Below, piece after piece: positions 25,879 through 34,500 of a stretch of DNA of 64,000 nucleotides. This stretch comes from Burkholderiales bacterium. Its GTDB lineage: Bacteria; Pseudomonadota; Gammaproteobacteria; Burkholderiales; Burkholderiaceae_C. The stretch's first letter is position 1; each line of letters begins with the position of its first letter. The position numbers and the translations under genes are program-made. The notes below the pieces were generated by a model. It ran no database searches. It was not told where the DNA came from and saw only the letters and a program-made list of their open reading frames with translations. The DNA is taken from the NCBI GenBank assembly GCA_016213205.1, contig JACRAZ010000090.1, positions 1 through 64,000 on the forward strand, read 5' to 3'.

Positions 25879-27311
25879 GCATCGCGGTCCAACCCGTCAT
25901 CATGGCCGGCGGCTCCGGCACCCGGCTGTGGCCGCTGTCGCGCGCCGGCTACCCGAAGCAGTTCCTGGTGCTCTCGGGCAACCAGAGCCTGTTCCAGCAG
26001 GCCGTCGCCCGGCTGCAGGGCCTGGCGGGCAGCGACACCGCGGTGGCCGCGCCGCTGATCGTCGGCAACGAGGAACACCGCTTCCTGGTGCTGGACCAGC
26101 TGCGCGAGCTGCGCATCGAGCCCGCTGCCGCCCTGCTCGAGCCGATGGGCCGCAACACCGCCCCCGCCCTCACGCTGGCCGCGCTGCAGGCGCAGGCCGA
26201 TGGCCAGGACCCGGTGCTGGTGGTGACGCCGGCGGACCAGACCGTCACCGACGAAGCGGCGTTCAACGCCGCGATGCAGCGCGCGGTGCAGCTCGCGGCC
26301 GGGGGCGCGATCGTGATCCTGGGCATCACGCCCGACCGGCCGGAAACCGGCTACGGCTACATCCGCAGCGAGGCCGCGGCCGGCGCGCCGCGCGTGGCGC
26401 AGTTCGTCGAGAAGCCGAACCTCGCCACCGCGCAGCGCTACCTGGCCGAAGGCGGCTACTACTGGAACGCGGGCATGTTCGTGCTGAAGGCCTCGGTGTG
26501 GCTGGCCGCACTGGAGCGCTTCCGCCCCGACATCGCCGGCGCCACCCGCGAGGCCTTTGCCGCGCGCAGCACCGACGCCCGCTTCGTGCGGCCGGACAAG
26601 GCGCTGTTTGGCGCCGTGCCCAGCGAATCGGTCGACTACGCGGTGATGGAGCAGTGCCCCGGCAGCGGGCTGGACATCCGCATGGTCGAGCTCGACGCGG
26701 GCTGGAACGACCTGGGCGCCTGGGAGGCGGTGTGGCAGGTGGCGCCCAAGGACGCGCAGGGCAATGCGCAGGTGGGCGACGCGATCGTCAAGGACTCGCA
26801 CAACACGCTGGTGCATGCCACCAGCCGGCTGGTCAGCGTGGTGGGGCTGCACGACGTGGTGGTGGTCGAGACGCCCGATGCGGTGCTGGTGGCCGACCGC
26901 GAGCGCAGCCAGGAGGTCAAGCAGATCGTCAACGAGCTCGGCGCCGCGCACCGCGGCGAACAGGTGCTGCACCGCAAGGTGCACCGGCCCTGGGGCTGGT
27001 ACGACAGCATCGACGCCGGCCCGCGCTTCCAGGTCAAGCGCATCCTGGTCAAGCCGGGGGCCAGCTTGAGCCTGCAGAAGCATCATCACCGCGCCGAGCA
27101 CTGGATCGTCGTCTCCGGCACGGCCGAGGTGACCAACGGCGACAAGGTGATCCTGCTCACCGAGAACCAGAGCACCTACATCCCGCTGGGTGAAGTGCAC
27201 CGCCTGGCCAACCCCGGCAAGGTGCCGCTCGAGATCATCGAGGTGCAGTCCGGCAGCTACCTCGGCGAAGACGACATTGTCCGCTACGAAGACACTTACG
27301 GGCGCAGCTGA
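25875..27311 (+). CDS. manC: Mannose-1-phosphate guanylyltransferase/mannose-6-phosphate isomerase
   Basis: A 478-residue bifunctional enzyme of the ManC/XanB/AlgA type. The N-terminal nucleotidyltransferase (about 1-340) carries MAGGSGTRLWPLSR and FVEKPN. The C-terminal cupin isomerase domain (about 345-478) carries the metal-binding LQKHHHRAEHWIVVSG. It makes GDP-mannose for exopolysaccharide or LPS. The ATG at 25875 overlaps the galE stop codon. A start 51 bp further upstream within galE was rejected because the conserved protein begins at VQPVIMAGGSG. Confidence 0.94.
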   Translation: MSIAVQPVIMAGGSGTRLWPLSRAGYPKQFLVLSGNQSLFQQAVARLQGLAGSDTAVAAPLIVGNEEHRFLVLDQLRELRIEPAAALLEPMGRNTAPALTLAALQAQADGQDPVLVVTPADQTVTDEAAFNAAMQRAVQLAAGGAIVILGITPDRPETGYGYIRSEAAAGAPRVAQFVEKPNLATAQRYLAEGGYYWNAGMFVLKASVWLAALERFRPDIAGATREAFAARSTDARFVRPDKALFGAVPSESVDYAVMEQCPGSGLDIRMVELDAGWNDLGAWEAVWQVAPKDAQGNAQVGDAIVKDSHNTLVHATSRLVSVVGLHDVVVVETPDAVLVADRERSQEVKQIVNELGAAHRGEQVLHRKVHRPWGWYDSIDAGPRFQVKRILVKPGASLSLQKHHHRAEHWIVVSGTAEVTNGDKVILLTENQSTYIPLGEVHRLANPGKVPLEIIEVQSGSYLGEDDIVRYEDTYGRS

Positions 27312-27326
27312 CCCCGGAGATCCAGC

Positions 27327-28394
27327 ATGACCATCCTCGTCACCGGCGGCGCCGGCTTCATCGGCAGCAACTTCGTGCTGGACTGGCTGGCACGCAGCGA
27401 CGAGCCGGTCGTGAACCTCGACCTGCTGAGCTACGCCGGCAACCTGAAGAACCTGGCCGCGCTGCAAGGCGATGCGCGGCACGTGTTCGTGCAGGGCGAC
27501 ATCGGCGACCGCGCACTGGTGGACCAGCTGCTGGCCACCCACCGGCCACGCGCCATCGTGCACTTCGCGGCCGAGAGCCACGTGGACCGCAGCATCCACG
27601 GCCCGGGCGAGTTCATGCGCACCAACGTGATGGGCACCTTCACGCTGCTGGAAGCCGCGCGCGCGCACTACGCCACGCTGGCCGGCGACGACAAGGCCGC
27701 CTTCCGCTTCCACCACGTGAGCACCGACGAGGTGTACGGCTCGCTCGCGCCCGAGGCCCCCGCCTTCACCGAGACCCACGGCTACGAGCCCAACAGCCCC
27801 TACTCGGCCAGCAAGGCCGCCAGCGACCACCTGGTGCGCGCCTGGCACCACACCTACGGGCTGCCGGTGCTGACCACCAACTGCAGCAACAACTACGGGC
27901 CCTACCACTTCCCGGAGAAGCTGATCCCGCTGATGATCGTCAACGCGCTCGCCGGCAAGCCGCTGCCGATCTACGGCGACGGGCTGCAGGTGCGCGACTG
28001 GCTCTACGTGGGCGACCACTGCAGCGCCATCCGCACCGTGCTGGCCAAGGGGCGCGTGGGCGAGACCTACAACGTGGGCGGCTGGAACGAGAAGCCCAAC
28101 CGCGAGATCGTGCACACCATCTGCGCGTTGCTCGATGAGCTGCGCCCCAGCCCGCAGGGCCCCTACACCCGGCTGATCACCCACGTGACCGATCGGCCCG
28201 GCCACGATCGGCGTTATGCGATCGATGCCCGCAAGATCGAGCGCGAGCTCGGCTGGCGGCCGGCCGAGACCTTCGAGTCGGGCATCCGAAAGACGGTGCA
28301 GTGGTACCTGGACCATGCCGACTGGGTGGCCGACGTGCAAAGCGGCGCCTACCGCGACTGGGTGACCAAGCAATACGGCGGCCAGGGCAGCTGA
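27327..28394 (+). CDS. rfbB: dTDP-glucose 4,6-dehydratase
   Basis: A 355-residue extended short-chain dehydrogenase. Motifs: GGAGFIGSNF (NAD binding), FAAESHVDRSIHGP, HVSTDEVYGSL (catalytic Thr-Asp-Glu) and YSASKAASDHLV (Tyr-x-x-x-Lys), plus NCSNNYGPYHFPEKLIPLMI. It converts dTDP-glucose to dTDP-4-keto-6-deoxyglucose. It follows manC by 15 bp with AGATCCAGC upstream, and precedes rfbA. The later rhamnose genes rfbC and rfbD are absent from the window. Confidence 0.95.
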   Translation: MTILVTGGAGFIGSNFVLDWLARSDEPVVNLDLLSYAGNLKNLAALQGDARHVFVQGDIGDRALVDQLLATHRPRAIVHFAAESHVDRSIHGPGEFMRTNVMGTFTLLEAARAHYATLAGDDKAAFRFHHVSTDEVYGSLAPEAPAFTETHGYEPNSPYSASKAASDHLVRAWHHTYGLPVLTTNCSNNYGPYHFPEKLIPLMIVNALAGKPLPIYGDGLQVRDWLYVGDHCSAIRTVLAKGRVGETYNVGGWNEKPNREIVHTICALLDELRPSPQGPYTRLITHVTDRPGHDRRYAIDARKIERELGWRPAETFESGIRKTVQWYLDHADWVADVQSGAYRDWVTKQYGGQGS

Positions 28395-28415
28395 GTACCG
28401 CAGCAGGAGCACGAC

Positions 28416-29300
28416 ATGAAGGCACGCAAGGGCATCATCCTGGCCGGTGGCTCCGGCACCCGGCTGCACCCGGCCACCTTGGCCGTCAGCAAGCAGTTGC
28501 TGCCGGTGTACGACAAGCCGATGGTGTACTACCCGCTGTCCACGCTGATGCTCGCGGGCATCCGCGACATCCTGGTGATCAGCACGCCGCAGGACACACC
28601 GCGCTTCGAGGCCTTGCTGGGCGACGGCAGCCGCTTCGGGCTGAACCTGAGCTACTGCGTGCAGCCCAGCCCAGATGGCCTGGCGCAGGCCTTCATCCTG
28701 GGCCGCGAGTTCGTGGCCGGCCACCCCAGCGCGCTGGTGCTGGGCGACAACATCTTCTACGGCCACGACTTCCAGACCCTGCTGCACCGTGCCACCGCGC
28801 GGCCCGATGGCGCCACCGTGTTCGCCTACCACGTGACCGACCCCGAGCGCTACGGCGTGGTCGAGTTCGACGCCCAGCGCCGGGCGCTGAGCATCGAGGA
28901 AAAGCCGAAGCAGCCCAAGAGCAACTACGCCGTCACCGGCCTGTACTTCTACGACCACCAGGTGTGCGACATCGCCGCCGGCATCCGCCCCTCGGCACGC
29001 GGCGAGCTGGAGATCACCAGCGTCAACGCGCACTACCTGCAGCAGGGCCAGCTCGAGGTCGAGATCATGGGCCGCGGCTACGCCTGGCTGGACACCGGCA
29101 CCCACGACAGCCTGATGGAAGCCGGCCAGTTCATCGCCACGCTGGAAAAACGCCAGGGGTTGAAGGTGGCCTGCCCCGAGGAGATCGCCTTCCGTGCCGG
29201 CTGGATCACGGCCACCGAGCTGGAGGCCCAGGCCCAGCCGATGCTGAAGAACGGCTACGGCCAGTACCTGATGCAGGTGCTGCGCGAACGCGCGTTCTGA
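28416..29300 (+). CDS. rfbA: Glucose-1-phosphate thymidylyltransferase
   Basis: A 294-residue nucleotidyltransferase with KGIILAGGSGTRLHPAT at the N terminus and YDKPMVYYPLSTLMLAGIRD, EKPKQPKSNYAVTGLYFYD and GRGYAWLDTGTHDSLMEA, all typical of RfbA/RmlA. It produces dTDP-glucose, the substrate of the rfbB product just upstream. A GCAGGAGC ribosome-binding site precedes the ATG. It ends the operon and converges with the epsD-like gene, leaving a 12-bp gap. Confidence 0.95.
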   Translation: MKARKGIILAGGSGTRLHPATLAVSKQLLPVYDKPMVYYPLSTLMLAGIRDILVISTPQDTPRFEALLGDGSRFGLNLSYCVQPSPDGLAQAFILGREFVAGHPSALVLGDNIFYGHDFQTLLHRATARPDGATVFAYHVTDPERYGVVEFDAQRRALSIEEKPKQPKSNYAVTGLYFYDHQVCDIAAGIRPSARGELEITSVNAHYLQQGQLEVEIMGRGYAWLDTGTHDSLMEAGQFIATLEKRQGLKVACPEEIAFRAGWITATELEAQAQPMLKNGYGQYLMQVLRERAF

Positions 29301-29312
29301 CCCGCGGCCGGC

Positions 29313-30248
29313 TCAGGGCCGGGAGGCGCCCGGCACCGGCAGGCCCTCCGAGGCCGCAGGCACCGCAGCCGATGCCCCGGGCACCGGTGCCGTGGCCCGC
29401 AGGGTGGCAAAGGCCCCCTGGTACTCGATGCGCGCGCTGCGACGCAGCGCCTGGGCATCTTCTTCGACCAGGCGACGCCTGCGTTCGGCCAGCAGCATCT
29501 GCTCGATGGCCGGGCGGGCCTGCGCCTCGGTGAGCGGCTGGCTGCGCACGCCGGCGAGCTGCACCACGGAGGCCCCGGTGGGGGTGGGCGTGAACACCTG
29601 TTCACCCTCCTGCAGGCGCGACAACGCGTTCAGGCTCTGCGGCGACAGTTGCTCCGGCGTGCGCAGCACCAGGTTGGCGCCGAAGCGGTAGGCGCCCCGG
29701 CGCAGGAACTCGATGAACTCGTTGAGGCCGGCCGAGCGGCGCAACTGCTCACGCAGCTCGGCCACCTGGTCTGGCGTGGCCTCGATCGTGATCTCCTGGA
29801 TGCTGTAGACCCGCCGCTCCTTGAACAGGGCGGGCCGGTCTTCGTAGAGGCGATGGATCTCGTCGTCGGTGGGGCGTTGCGCAGCCTCGGCCACCTTGTC
29901 GAAATAGGCCCGCGCGATGATCTCGCGCCGCGCCGCCTCCAGCTGCTGCTGTACACGCGGCTCGCGGTCGAGCCGCAGGTCGTCGGCGCGCTGCAGTGCG
30001 AGCTGCTGATCGATCAAACGCTCCAGCACCTGGGGTGCCGCGGCATCGGCCTGCTCGGGCTTCACGTTGAGCTGCTGCAGCACGTAGGCGATCTGCTGCC
30101 GCGTGATCACATCCTTGTTGACGCGCGCCGCCGTCTGCGACACGGGCCGGTTCTTCTTCGGGCCGCAGGCGGCCAGCAGCAGCGTGACCGCCAGCCCGGC
30201 CACCAGCGCGGCGGCCAGGCCCGACCTGGTGCGGGTGCTAGCGCCCAT
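29313..30248 (-). CDS. epsD: EpsD-family peptidyl-prolyl cis-trans isomerase, predicted lipoprotein
   Basis: A 311-residue exported protein. The signal peptide ends in the lipobox LLAAC (about residue 28), so it is likely a lipoprotein facing the periplasm. The chaperone-like helical N-terminal region (SurA-like, about 40-150) precedes a parvulin-type fold (about 150-250). The EpsD family is named after betaproteobacterial exopolysaccharide clusters, which fits the convergent nucleotide-sugar operon. An in-frame GTG start at 30263 is possible; the ATG at 30248 is preferred. A Pro/Ala-rich tail (about 285-311) is low complexity. Confidence 0.83.
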   Translation of the reverse strand: MGASTRTRSGLAAALVAGLAVTLLLAACGPKKNRPVSQTAARVNKDVITRQQIAYVLQQLNVKPEQADAAAPQVLERLIDQQLALQRADDLRLDREPRVQQQLEAARREIIARAYFDKVAEAAQRPTDDEIHRLYEDRPALFKERRVYSIQEITIEATPDQVAELREQLRRSAGLNEFIEFLRRGAYRFGANLVLRTPEQLSPQSLNALSRLQEGEQVFTPTPTGASVVQLAGVRSQPLTEAQARPAIEQMLLAERRRRLVEEDAQALRRSARIEYQGAFATLRATAPVPGASAAVPAASEGLPVPGASRP

Positions 30249-30266
30249 GCGAGGCGGCCGCACCGC

Positions 30267-30998
30267 TCAGCACTTGATGCCGACGTGCAGCGCCACCACG
30301 CCGGCGGTGAGGTTGTGCACGTCCACGTGGCCGAAGCCAGCGGTCTTCATCATGGCCTTCAGCGTCTGCTGATCGGGGTGCATGCGGATTGATTCGGCCA
30401 GGTAGCGGTAGCTGTCGGCGTCGCCCGCCACCAGCTTGCCCATCAGCGGCAGCACGTTCAGCGAATACCAGTCGTAGGGCTTGCGCAGCGGCTCGGCCAC
30501 CTTGGAGAACTCCAGCACCAGCAGCCGGCCGCCGGGCTTGAGCACGCGGCACATCTCGGCCAGGGCCAGCTCCTTGTGGGTCATGTTGCGCAGGCCGAAG
30601 GCCACGCTCACACGATCGAAGGTCTCGCTGCGGAAGGGCAGCTTCTCGGCATCGCAGGTGGTGGTGGGCAGCGCGAGGCCGGCGTCGAGCAGGCGGTCGC
30701 GGCCGGTGCGCAGCATGGTCTCGTTGATGTCGGTGTGCACCACGCAGCCCTCGGGGCCCACCAGCGGCGCGAAGGCGCGTGCCAGGTCGCCGGTGCCGCC
30801 GGCGATGTCCAGCACCTGGTGTCCGGGCTTGATCTGCGCCACCGCCACGGTGTAGGCCTTCCAGGCACGGTGCAGGCCCATGGACATCAGGTCGTTCATG
30901 ATGTCGTAGCGGCTGGCCACCGAATCGAACACGCCGCGCACCTTGCGCGCCTTTTCCTGCTCGTCGACGTTCTGGAAGCCGAAGTGCGTCTGTGCCAT
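30267..30998 (-). CDS. ubiE: Demethylmenaquinone/ubiquinone C-methyltransferase UbiE
   Basis: A 243-residue SAM-dependent methyltransferase. Hallmarks: FDSVASRYDIMNDLMSMGLH, the SAM-binding VLDIAGGTGDLA, FRSETFDRVSVAFGLRNMTH and EFSKV, followed by the YRYLAESIRMHPDQ ending. It performs the C-methylation step of ubiquinone synthesis. It is preceded by a DUF971 gene on the same strand (23-bp gap) and followed by the epsD-like gene. ubiJ and ubiB, its usual partners, lie beyond the inserted sugar operon. Confidence 0.96.
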   Translation of the reverse strand: MAQTHFGFQNVDEQEKARKVRGVFDSVASRYDIMNDLMSMGLHRAWKAYTVAVAQIKPGHQVLDIAGGTGDLARAFAPLVGPEGCVVHTDINETMLRTGRDRLLDAGLALPTTTCDAEKLPFRSETFDRVSVAFGLRNMTHKELALAEMCRVLKPGGRLLVLEFSKVAEPLRKPYDWYSLNVLPLMGKLVAGDADSYRYLAESIRMHPDQQTLKAMMKTAGFGHVDVHNLTAGVVALHVGIKC

Positions 30999-31021
30999 GG
31001 CGAGTGCGTTCGAAGGGTGGG

Positions 31022-31441
31022 TCAGTGGCCGTGGTGGCCGCAGGCGCCGCCGGCGGCCGTGGCCATCGGCGCATCGCGGTCGAGGCCGGCCTCGGCCAGG
31101 CGCTGCAGGTAGGCCTGCCACAGCGCATCGTGCTGCGAGCCCAGCTTGTAGAGGTAGTCCCAGGTGAAGATGCCGCTGTCGTGCCCGTCTGAGAAGCTGG
31201 GCTGCACCGCATAGTGCCCCACCGGCACGATGGCCGTGATGCCGACCTCGCGTTTGCCGGTCTGCAGGGTTTCCTGGCCGGGGCCGTGGCCCTGCACCTC
31301 AGCCGAGGGCGAATACACGCGCATCAGCTCGAAGGGGATGCGGAAGCTGGCGCCATCGTCGAAGCCGACCTCGAGCACACGCGAGGCCTGGTGCAGCGTG
31401 AGCGCGGTGGGCTGGGGGGTGGTGGCAGCGGCACGGGCCAT
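31022..31441 (-). CDS. DUF971 domain-containing protein
   Basis: A 139-residue protein with the DUF971 (gamma-butyrobetaine hydroxylase N-terminal-like) fold: ALTLHQASRVLEVGFDDG, FRIPFELMRVYSPSAEVQGHG, and the PVGHYAVQPSFSDGHDSGIFTWDYLY segment that is diagnostic. The C terminus is His/Gly-rich (GGACGHHGH), perhaps metal binding. The family often sits next to ubiE in proteobacteria; its biochemical role is not established. Confidence 0.9.
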   Translation of the reverse strand: MARAAATTPQPTALTLHQASRVLEVGFDDGASFRIPFELMRVYSPSAEVQGHGPGQETLQTGKREVGITAIVPVGHYAVQPSFSDGHDSGIFTWDYLYKLGSQHDALWQAYLQRLAEAGLDRDAPMATAAGGACGHHGH

Positions 31442-31525
31442 GGCGGGGTCTCTCGGGTTCGGTGCGGCGGCGATGCGGCGGCGATGCGGGTCAGTGTATA
31501 GCGCGGGTCGGCACAGGTGCGGCGC

Positions 31526-34500
31526 TCACACCAGCACCCGCTCGATGCCGCCGGTGTTGGCGCGCGCCACGTACTCGGGCATCCAGTTCTCGCCCAGGAT
31601 CTGGCGCGCCATCTCGACCACGATGTAGTCGGCCTCGAGTAGGCCGGTGTTCATGTCGTCCTCGTAGCGCGACAGGCCCATCAGGCAACTGGGGCAGGAG
31701 GTGAGGATCTTCACGTTGCGCCCGGCCGCCACCGCGCCGGATTCGCGCAGTGCGGATTCGCCGCGGCGCAGCTCTTCTTCCTTGCGGAAGCGGATCTGCG
31801 TGGAGATGTCGGGCCGCGACATGGCCAGGCCACCGCTCTCGCCGCAGCAGCGCTTGCTCTCGAGCACGCCTTCGCCCACCAGCGCCCGCACGGTCTTCAT
31901 CGGGTCCTGCTGCTTCAAGGGGCTGTGGCAGGGGTCGTGGTACAGGAAGCCACCCTGCCCCGCCGGCAGCGTGATGCCCTTTTCCAGCAGGAACTCGTGG
32001 ATGTCGATGATGCGGCAGCCGGGGAAGATGTCCTCGAACTTGTAGCCCTGGAGCTGGTCGTAGCAGGTGCCGCAGCTGACCACCACGGTCTTGATGTCCA
32101 GGTAGTTCAGCGTGTTGGCCACGCGGTGGAACAGCACCCGGTTGTCGGTGATGATCTTCTCGGCCTTGTCGAACTGGCCGCTGCCGCGCTGCGGGTAGCC
32201 GCAGCACAGGTAGCCTGGCGGCAGCACGGTCTGCACGCCCGCGTGCCACAGCATGGCCTGCGTGGCCAGGCCTACCTGGCTGAACAGCCGCTCGGAGCCG
32301 CAGCCGGGAAAGTAGAACACCGCCTCGGTGTCGGCCGTGGTGCGCTGGGGGTCGCGGATGATCGGGACGTAGTCCTTGTCCTCGATGTCCAGCAGCGCAC
32401 GGGCGGTCTTCTTGGGCAGGCCGCCGGGCATCTTCTTGTTGATGAAGTGGATCACCTGCTCCTTCAGGGGCGCGGTGCCCACCGTGGAGGGCGGGGCCAG
32501 GGTCTGCTTGCGGCCGGCGAGCTTGAGCACCTGGTTGCCCAGGCGCTGGGCCTTGAAGCTCCAATCGGTCAGCGTGTGGCCGATGTTGATGGCCTGCGGG
32601 TTGTTGATGCCGATGAACGCGGCCTGCAGCGCCGCCGCCGGGCGGAAGCTCTTGCGGCCCATCTTGCGCAGCAGGTTGCGCATGTTCATCGACACGTCGC
32701 CGAAGTCGATCTTCACCGGGCAGGGCGTGAGGCACTTGTGGCACACCGTGCAGTGGTCGGCCACGTCCTCGAACTCTTCCCAGTGCGCGATGCTCACGCC
32801 GCGGCGGGTCTGCTCCTCGTAGAGGAAGGCCTCCACCAGCAGCGAGGTGGCGAGGATCTTGTTGCGCGGGCTGTACAGCAGGTTGGCGCGCGGCACGTGG
32901 GTGGCGCACACCGGCTTGCACTTGCCGCAGCGCAGGCAGTCCTTGATGCTCTCGCTGATGGCGCCGATGTCGCTTTGCTGCATGATCAGCGACTCGTGCC
33001 CCATCAGCCCGAAGCTGGGGGTGTAGGCATGGCCCAGGTCGGCCGCGTGCACGCCCTCGCCCAGCCCTTTCAGGCCGGCGCCACGCAGCAGCTTGCCGCG
33101 GTTGAAGCGGCCTTCGGGGTCGATGCGGGCCTTGTATTCGGCGAAGTCCTTCAGCTCCTCGTCGGACAGGAACTCGAGCTTGGTGATGCCGATGCCGTGT
33201 TCACCCGAGATCACGCCGCCCAGGCTGCGCGCCAGCGCCATGATGCGCGCCACCGCCTCGTGGGCGGTCTGCAGCATCTCGTAGTTGTCGGAATTGACCG
33301 GGATGTTGGTGTGCACGTTGCCGTCGCCGGCATGCATGTGCAGCGCCACCCACACGCGGCCGCGCAGCACCTCCTGGTGGATGCGGCGGCATTCCTCGAG
33401 GATGGGGGCGAAGGCCGCGCCGGCGAACAGGCCCTGCAGCACCTTCAGCACCTGCTGCTTCCAGCTGGCGCGCAGGGTCTTGTCCTGCAATTGCTCGAAA
33501 TAGGAGCGGCCGCCCTCGCCACCATCGGGCAGCGCGGCGACATCGAGGTTGGTGAGCCAGTGCTGCCACAGCGCGCGCACCTCGCGCAGCTCGGCCAGCG
33601 CCTGCTGCACGCGTTCGGCCAGCAGCTCGGCGCTGGGCATGTCGCTCGCGTCGTCGGCCTTGCCCAGCGGCAGGTGGCCGCCGGTAAAGAAGGCCTCCAG
33701 CCGCTCGACCAGCTGCAGCTTGTTGCGCAAGGACAGCTCGATGTTGATGCGCTCGATGCCCAGCGTGTACTCGCCCATGCGGGGCAGCGGGATCACCACG
33801 TCCTCGTTCACCTTGAACGCGTTGGTGTGGCGCGCGATCGCCGCGGTGCGCTTGCGGTCGGCCCAGAACTTCTTGCGCGCTTCGGCCGAGACAGCGACGA
33901 AGCCCTCGCCTGAGCGGCTGTTGGCGATGCGTACCACCTCGCTGGTGGCGCGGGCGACGGCGTCTTCGTCGTCGCCGACGATGTCGCCCACCAACACCAT
34001 CTTCGGCAGCGTGCCGCGCTTGCTCTTGGTGGTGTAGCCCACCGCCTTGAGGTAGCGGTCGTCCAGGTGTTCCAGGCCCGCCAGGATGGCGCCGCCCTGC
34101 CTCGCATCGTCGAACAGGAAATCCTTGATCTCGACGATCGAGGGCACGGCTTCGCGCGGGTTGCCGAAGAACTCCAGGCACACCGTGCGCACGTGCTTGG
34201 GCATGCGGTGCACCACCCAGCGCGCGCTGGTGATCAGGCCGTCGCAGCCTTCCTTCTGGATGCCGGGCAGGCCGGCGAGGAACTTGTCGGTGACGTCCTT
34301 GCCCAGGCCCTCCTTGCGGAAGGTGCCACCGGGGATGTCCAGCCGCTCCTTGCGTTCGAGCTTCTGGCCCGAGGCATCGAACCAGCGCAGCTCGAAGCTG
34401 GCCATCTCGACATCGTGGATCTTGCCCAGGTTGTGGTTCAGGCGCACCACCTCCAGCCACTTGGCTTCGGGGGTGACCATGCGCCAGCTGGCCAGGTTGT

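Noticed and set aside
24862..29300. A complete LPS or capsule biosynthesis locus
   Set aside because: Only precursor-forming enzymes are present; there are no glycosyltransferases, flippase, polymerase or export genes nearby.
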